DNA from: Tumebacillus avium
GTDB lineage: Bacteria > Bacillota > Bacilli > Tumebacillales > Tumebacillaceae
DNA length: 64,000 bases
NCBI RefSeq assembly: GCF_002162355.1
Contig: NZ_CP021434.1
Span: forward strand, 1,458,501-1,522,500
Direction: 5' to 3'
Below are positions 62,379-64,000 of this stretch, piece after piece. Made by a program: the position numbers and the translations under genes. The notes under the pieces were generated by a model. The model saw nothing but the letters and a program-made list of their open reading frames with translations. It was not told the DNA's origin and searched no databases. Position 1 is the stretch's first letter, and each line of letters begins with the position of its first letter.

Positions 62379-63511
62379 GCAAACAGTGGCTGATTGCAGG
62401 AGGCGGCATTTCCGGGTTATCCGCAGCCATCGCGCTGCAAAAATGCGGCTTGCCAGTGACCCTTTTCGAAAGCTATCCGGAATCCAAGCCGGCCGGAGCG
62501 GGGATCATATTGGCCCCGAACGCATTGGAAGCTTTGCACAGGCTGGACCCGTCCTTGAAAGTGCGTGCGTTGGAGCTGGGCCTGGCATGTACGGAAATGC
62601 GGATTTTATCGGACAAAGGAGCGGTCTTATCCCGCGTGCATTTTGGCAAAGCTGCTCCGTCCGTCACCCTCACGCGAGTTGATCTGTATCGCCTGCTGAT
62701 GGAAGCTCTGCCGCAAGAGACTTTGCAATTTGGCAAAAAAGCGGTTGCGGTGAAGCAAAAAAATACGGGTGAACCGCACAATCCGGTGCTCGTGCTGGAG
62801 GACGGAAGCGAGCGGGACGCCGAAGCAGTCTTGGCGTGCGACGGCATTCACTCCGCGCTCCGTCAGCAGTTCGCGCCCGCCCCGCTCCGCTATGCCGGGT
62901 ACACCTGCTGGCGGGGCATCGCCGACCTCGACATCAAGCAAGCGTATTGCACCGAAACTTGGGGTTCCCAAGGCCGCTTCGGCGTCGTCCCGCTTCCCCA
63001 TGGCCGCGTGTACTGGTATGCCTTGGTGAATGCCGCACCGGGCGATCCTCAGGTCAGCGCCATGGATACTGCCGATCTTCTCCGGCACTTTGCCCGCTTT
63101 CACGATCCGATCCCGCAGATCCTGCAGCAGGCGCAGCACCATCCCTTCCTTCATCAAGATATCGCAGACAAAAAGCCCCTCGCCTCCTTTGCCCATGGCC
63201 GCGTTGCCTTTCTGGGCGATGCTGCCCATGCCATGACCCCTAATCTTGGCCAAGGAGCTTGCCAAGCGCTGGAGGACGCAGCAGTGCTCGCCGATTGCCT
63301 GGGTGAAGCAAGCTCCCCGGAAAGCGCCTTCCTTCGATATGACCAGCTGCGCAGATCGAGAGCTCATCAAGTCGTCGCCACTTCTTCCCGGATGGGGAAA
63401 ATCGCTCAGCTCGAGCATCCCCTGCTCTGCAAGTTAAGAAACCTGGCGATGCGTTGCGCTCCGGCATCCCTGAGCAACCGCCAGCTTCAGTGGCTGTACC
63501 GAATGCCTTAA
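62375..63511 (+). CDS. FAD-dependent monooxygenase (PHBH/UbiH-like)
   Basis: 378 aa. FAD motif LIAGGGISGLSAAIALQKCG, the DG motif ACDGIHSALRQ in mid-protein and the ribityl motif FLGDAAHAMTPNLGQGACQALEDA: the full class A flavoprotein monooxygenase set. Such enzymes use NAD(P)H and oxygen to hydroxylate or epoxidise aromatic or unsaturated compounds. Coupled by a 4-nt overlap to its TetR regulator, a common inducible detoxification arrangement. Not related closely to the flavoprotein at 33207 beyond the fold. Confidence 0.92.
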   Translation: MSKQWLIAGGGISGLSAAIALQKCGLPVTLFESYPESKPAGAGIILAPNALEALHRLDPSLKVRALELGLACTEMRILSDKGAVLSRVHFGKAAPSVTLTRVDLYRLLMEALPQETLQFGKKAVAVKQKNTGEPHNPVLVLEDGSERDAEAVLACDGIHSALRQQFAPAPLRYAGYTCWRGIADLDIKQAYCTETWGSQGRFGVVPLPHGRVYWYALVNAAPGDPQVSAMDTADLLRHFARFHDPIPQILQQAQHHPFLHQDIADKKPLASFAHGRVAFLGDAAHAMTPNLGQGACQALEDAAVLADCLGEASSPESAFLRYDQLRRSRAHQVVATSSRMGKIAQLEHPLLCKLRNLAMRCAPASLSNRQLQWLYRMP

Positions 63512-63526
63512 AAGTCCACACATGAA

Positions 63527-63571
63527 AAAACAGCGGAGAGCCCTTGCGTGACAAGAGTTCTCCGCTGTTTT
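63527..63571. terminator. Bidirectional terminator between the monooxygenase and Rid genes
   Basis: 13-bp outer stem AAAACAGCGGAGA, an imperfect inner stem and a CGTGA loop; T tracts on both strands, between convergent genes ending at 63511 and 63587. Confidence 0.85.
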
Positions 63572-63586
63572 TATGAATCATAACTT

Positions 63587-63991
63587 CTAGTTCCCAACCG
63601 CGATTGCTTCGATCTCGATCATCATGTCATCCCGGATCAGCTTGCGAACTTCAACCGCCGAGCTGGCCGGCGGATTCACCCGGTTGATGTACTGATCTCG
63701 AACCTCGCGCACCGCTTGCATCTGGGCGATATCGGTTACGAAAAAGGTCAATTTTACGACATCATCGAAGCTGACTTCAGCAGCCTCCAGCGCCGATTTG
63801 ATATTTTCGAAGACCTGTCGCGTTTGCGCGGCCAGATCTCCCGCGCCGACCAGTTGGCCTTCCTTATTGAGCGGCACCTGTCCGGATACATAGATCGTCC
63901 GGGCGCTTCTCGCTTCCACGACGTGGGTGTAGCCAAACGTCGGGGGCATCGTGGCCGGATTTTTAAAGGTGACTTTTTCATTGCTCGACAT
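63587..63991 (-). CDS. Rid-family (YjgF/YER057c/UK114) protein lacking the canonical arginine
   Basis: 134 aa from the ATG at 63991; a GTG at 63997 is also possible and the upstream region is cut by the window edge, so no ribosome binding site can be checked. Fold markers: YVSGQVPLN, QTRQVFENIKSALEAA, DVVKLTFFVTDI and the C-terminal MIEIEAIAV. In RidA deaminases the segment PARxxVEV supplies the arginine that holds the imine substrate; here it reads PASSAVEV, so that arginine is absent. It therefore probably belongs to one of the other Rid subfamilies and may not hydrolyse 2-aminoacrylate. Confidence 0.88.
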   Translation of the reverse strand: MSSNEKVTFKNPATMPPTFGYTHVVEARSARTIYVSGQVPLNKEGQLVGAGDLAAQTRQVFENIKSALEAAEVSFDDVVKLTFFVTDIAQMQAVREVRDQYINRVNPPASSAVEVRKLIRDDMMIEIEAIAVGN

Positions 63992-64000
63992 GTGCACCGC

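Noticed and set aside
1..64000. CRISPR arrays, tRNA or rRNA genes, insertion sequences.
   Set aside because: No regularly spaced repeats, cloverleaf-like or rRNA-like sequence, or transposase frame was recognised on either strand by reading.

Overview
The window looks like chromosomal DNA of a fairly high-GC Bacillota bacterium. Genes have strong GGAGG-type ribosome binding sites, many GTG/TTG starts, SLH-bearing exported proteins, a YtrA-type GntR cassette, an ECF41 sigma factor and U-tract hairpin terminators shared by convergent genes. A Tumebacillus/Alicyclobacillaceae- or Brevibacillus-like host fits, but nothing here fixes the genus.

Positions 1-33104 hold a minus-strand non-ribosomal peptide synthetase (NRPS) operon, read right to left and running off the left edge. 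It starts at a good sigma-A promoter (33076-33104). In order it encodes C-A[methyltransferase]-T-C-A(Asp)-T-C, split by a 1-nt frameshift at 28731-28735; half-C-A-T-C-A-T-C-A-T-C; half-C-A(Gly)-T-C-A-T-E; C-A(Ser)-T; a free A(Gly)-T protein; a BtrH-like cysteine acyltransferase homologue; and a subunit opening with a surfactin-type starter C domain (partial). No thioesterase is in the window. The starter-type C domain at the 3' end and the DCL-type C domain at the 5' end suggest that the left-edge subunit starts the chain (probably a lipopeptide) and that gene order is not assembly order. A flavin monooxygenase and a divergent CmoM/SmtA-like methyltransferase border the operon on the right and could be tailoring enzymes.

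Positions 35344-45513 are mixed: a GntR-ABC cassette with a near-perfect operator palindrome, an exported polysaccharide deacetylase, an M20 amidohydrolase, a dehydrogenase/nucleotidyltransferase pair, a J-domain protein, a PLP enzyme of the cystathionine gamma-synthase family and an MFS exporter. Positions 45570-52722 carry a class III hybrid-cluster protein, an exported phosphodiester glycosidase/SLH protein, an ABC-F protein with an attenuator-like leader, and a TetR/membrane permease pair.

Positions 52726-64000 hold a luciferase-like monooxygenase/APH(6)-like kinase/2-hydroxyacid dehydrogenase operon, a low-GC RDD membrane protein, an ECF41 operon (FAD oxidoreductase, sigma factor, VOC protein) behind a textbook ECF41 promoter, a cupin, an EamA permease, a secreted tandem beta-sandwich protein, a TetR/flavin monooxygenase pair with two operators, and a Rid-family protein. 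No rRNA, tRNA, CRISPR array or insertion sequence was recognised. No stretch over 300 bases lacks a gene; the longest intergenic regions (about 200-300 bases) hold the promoters, operators and leader listed below.
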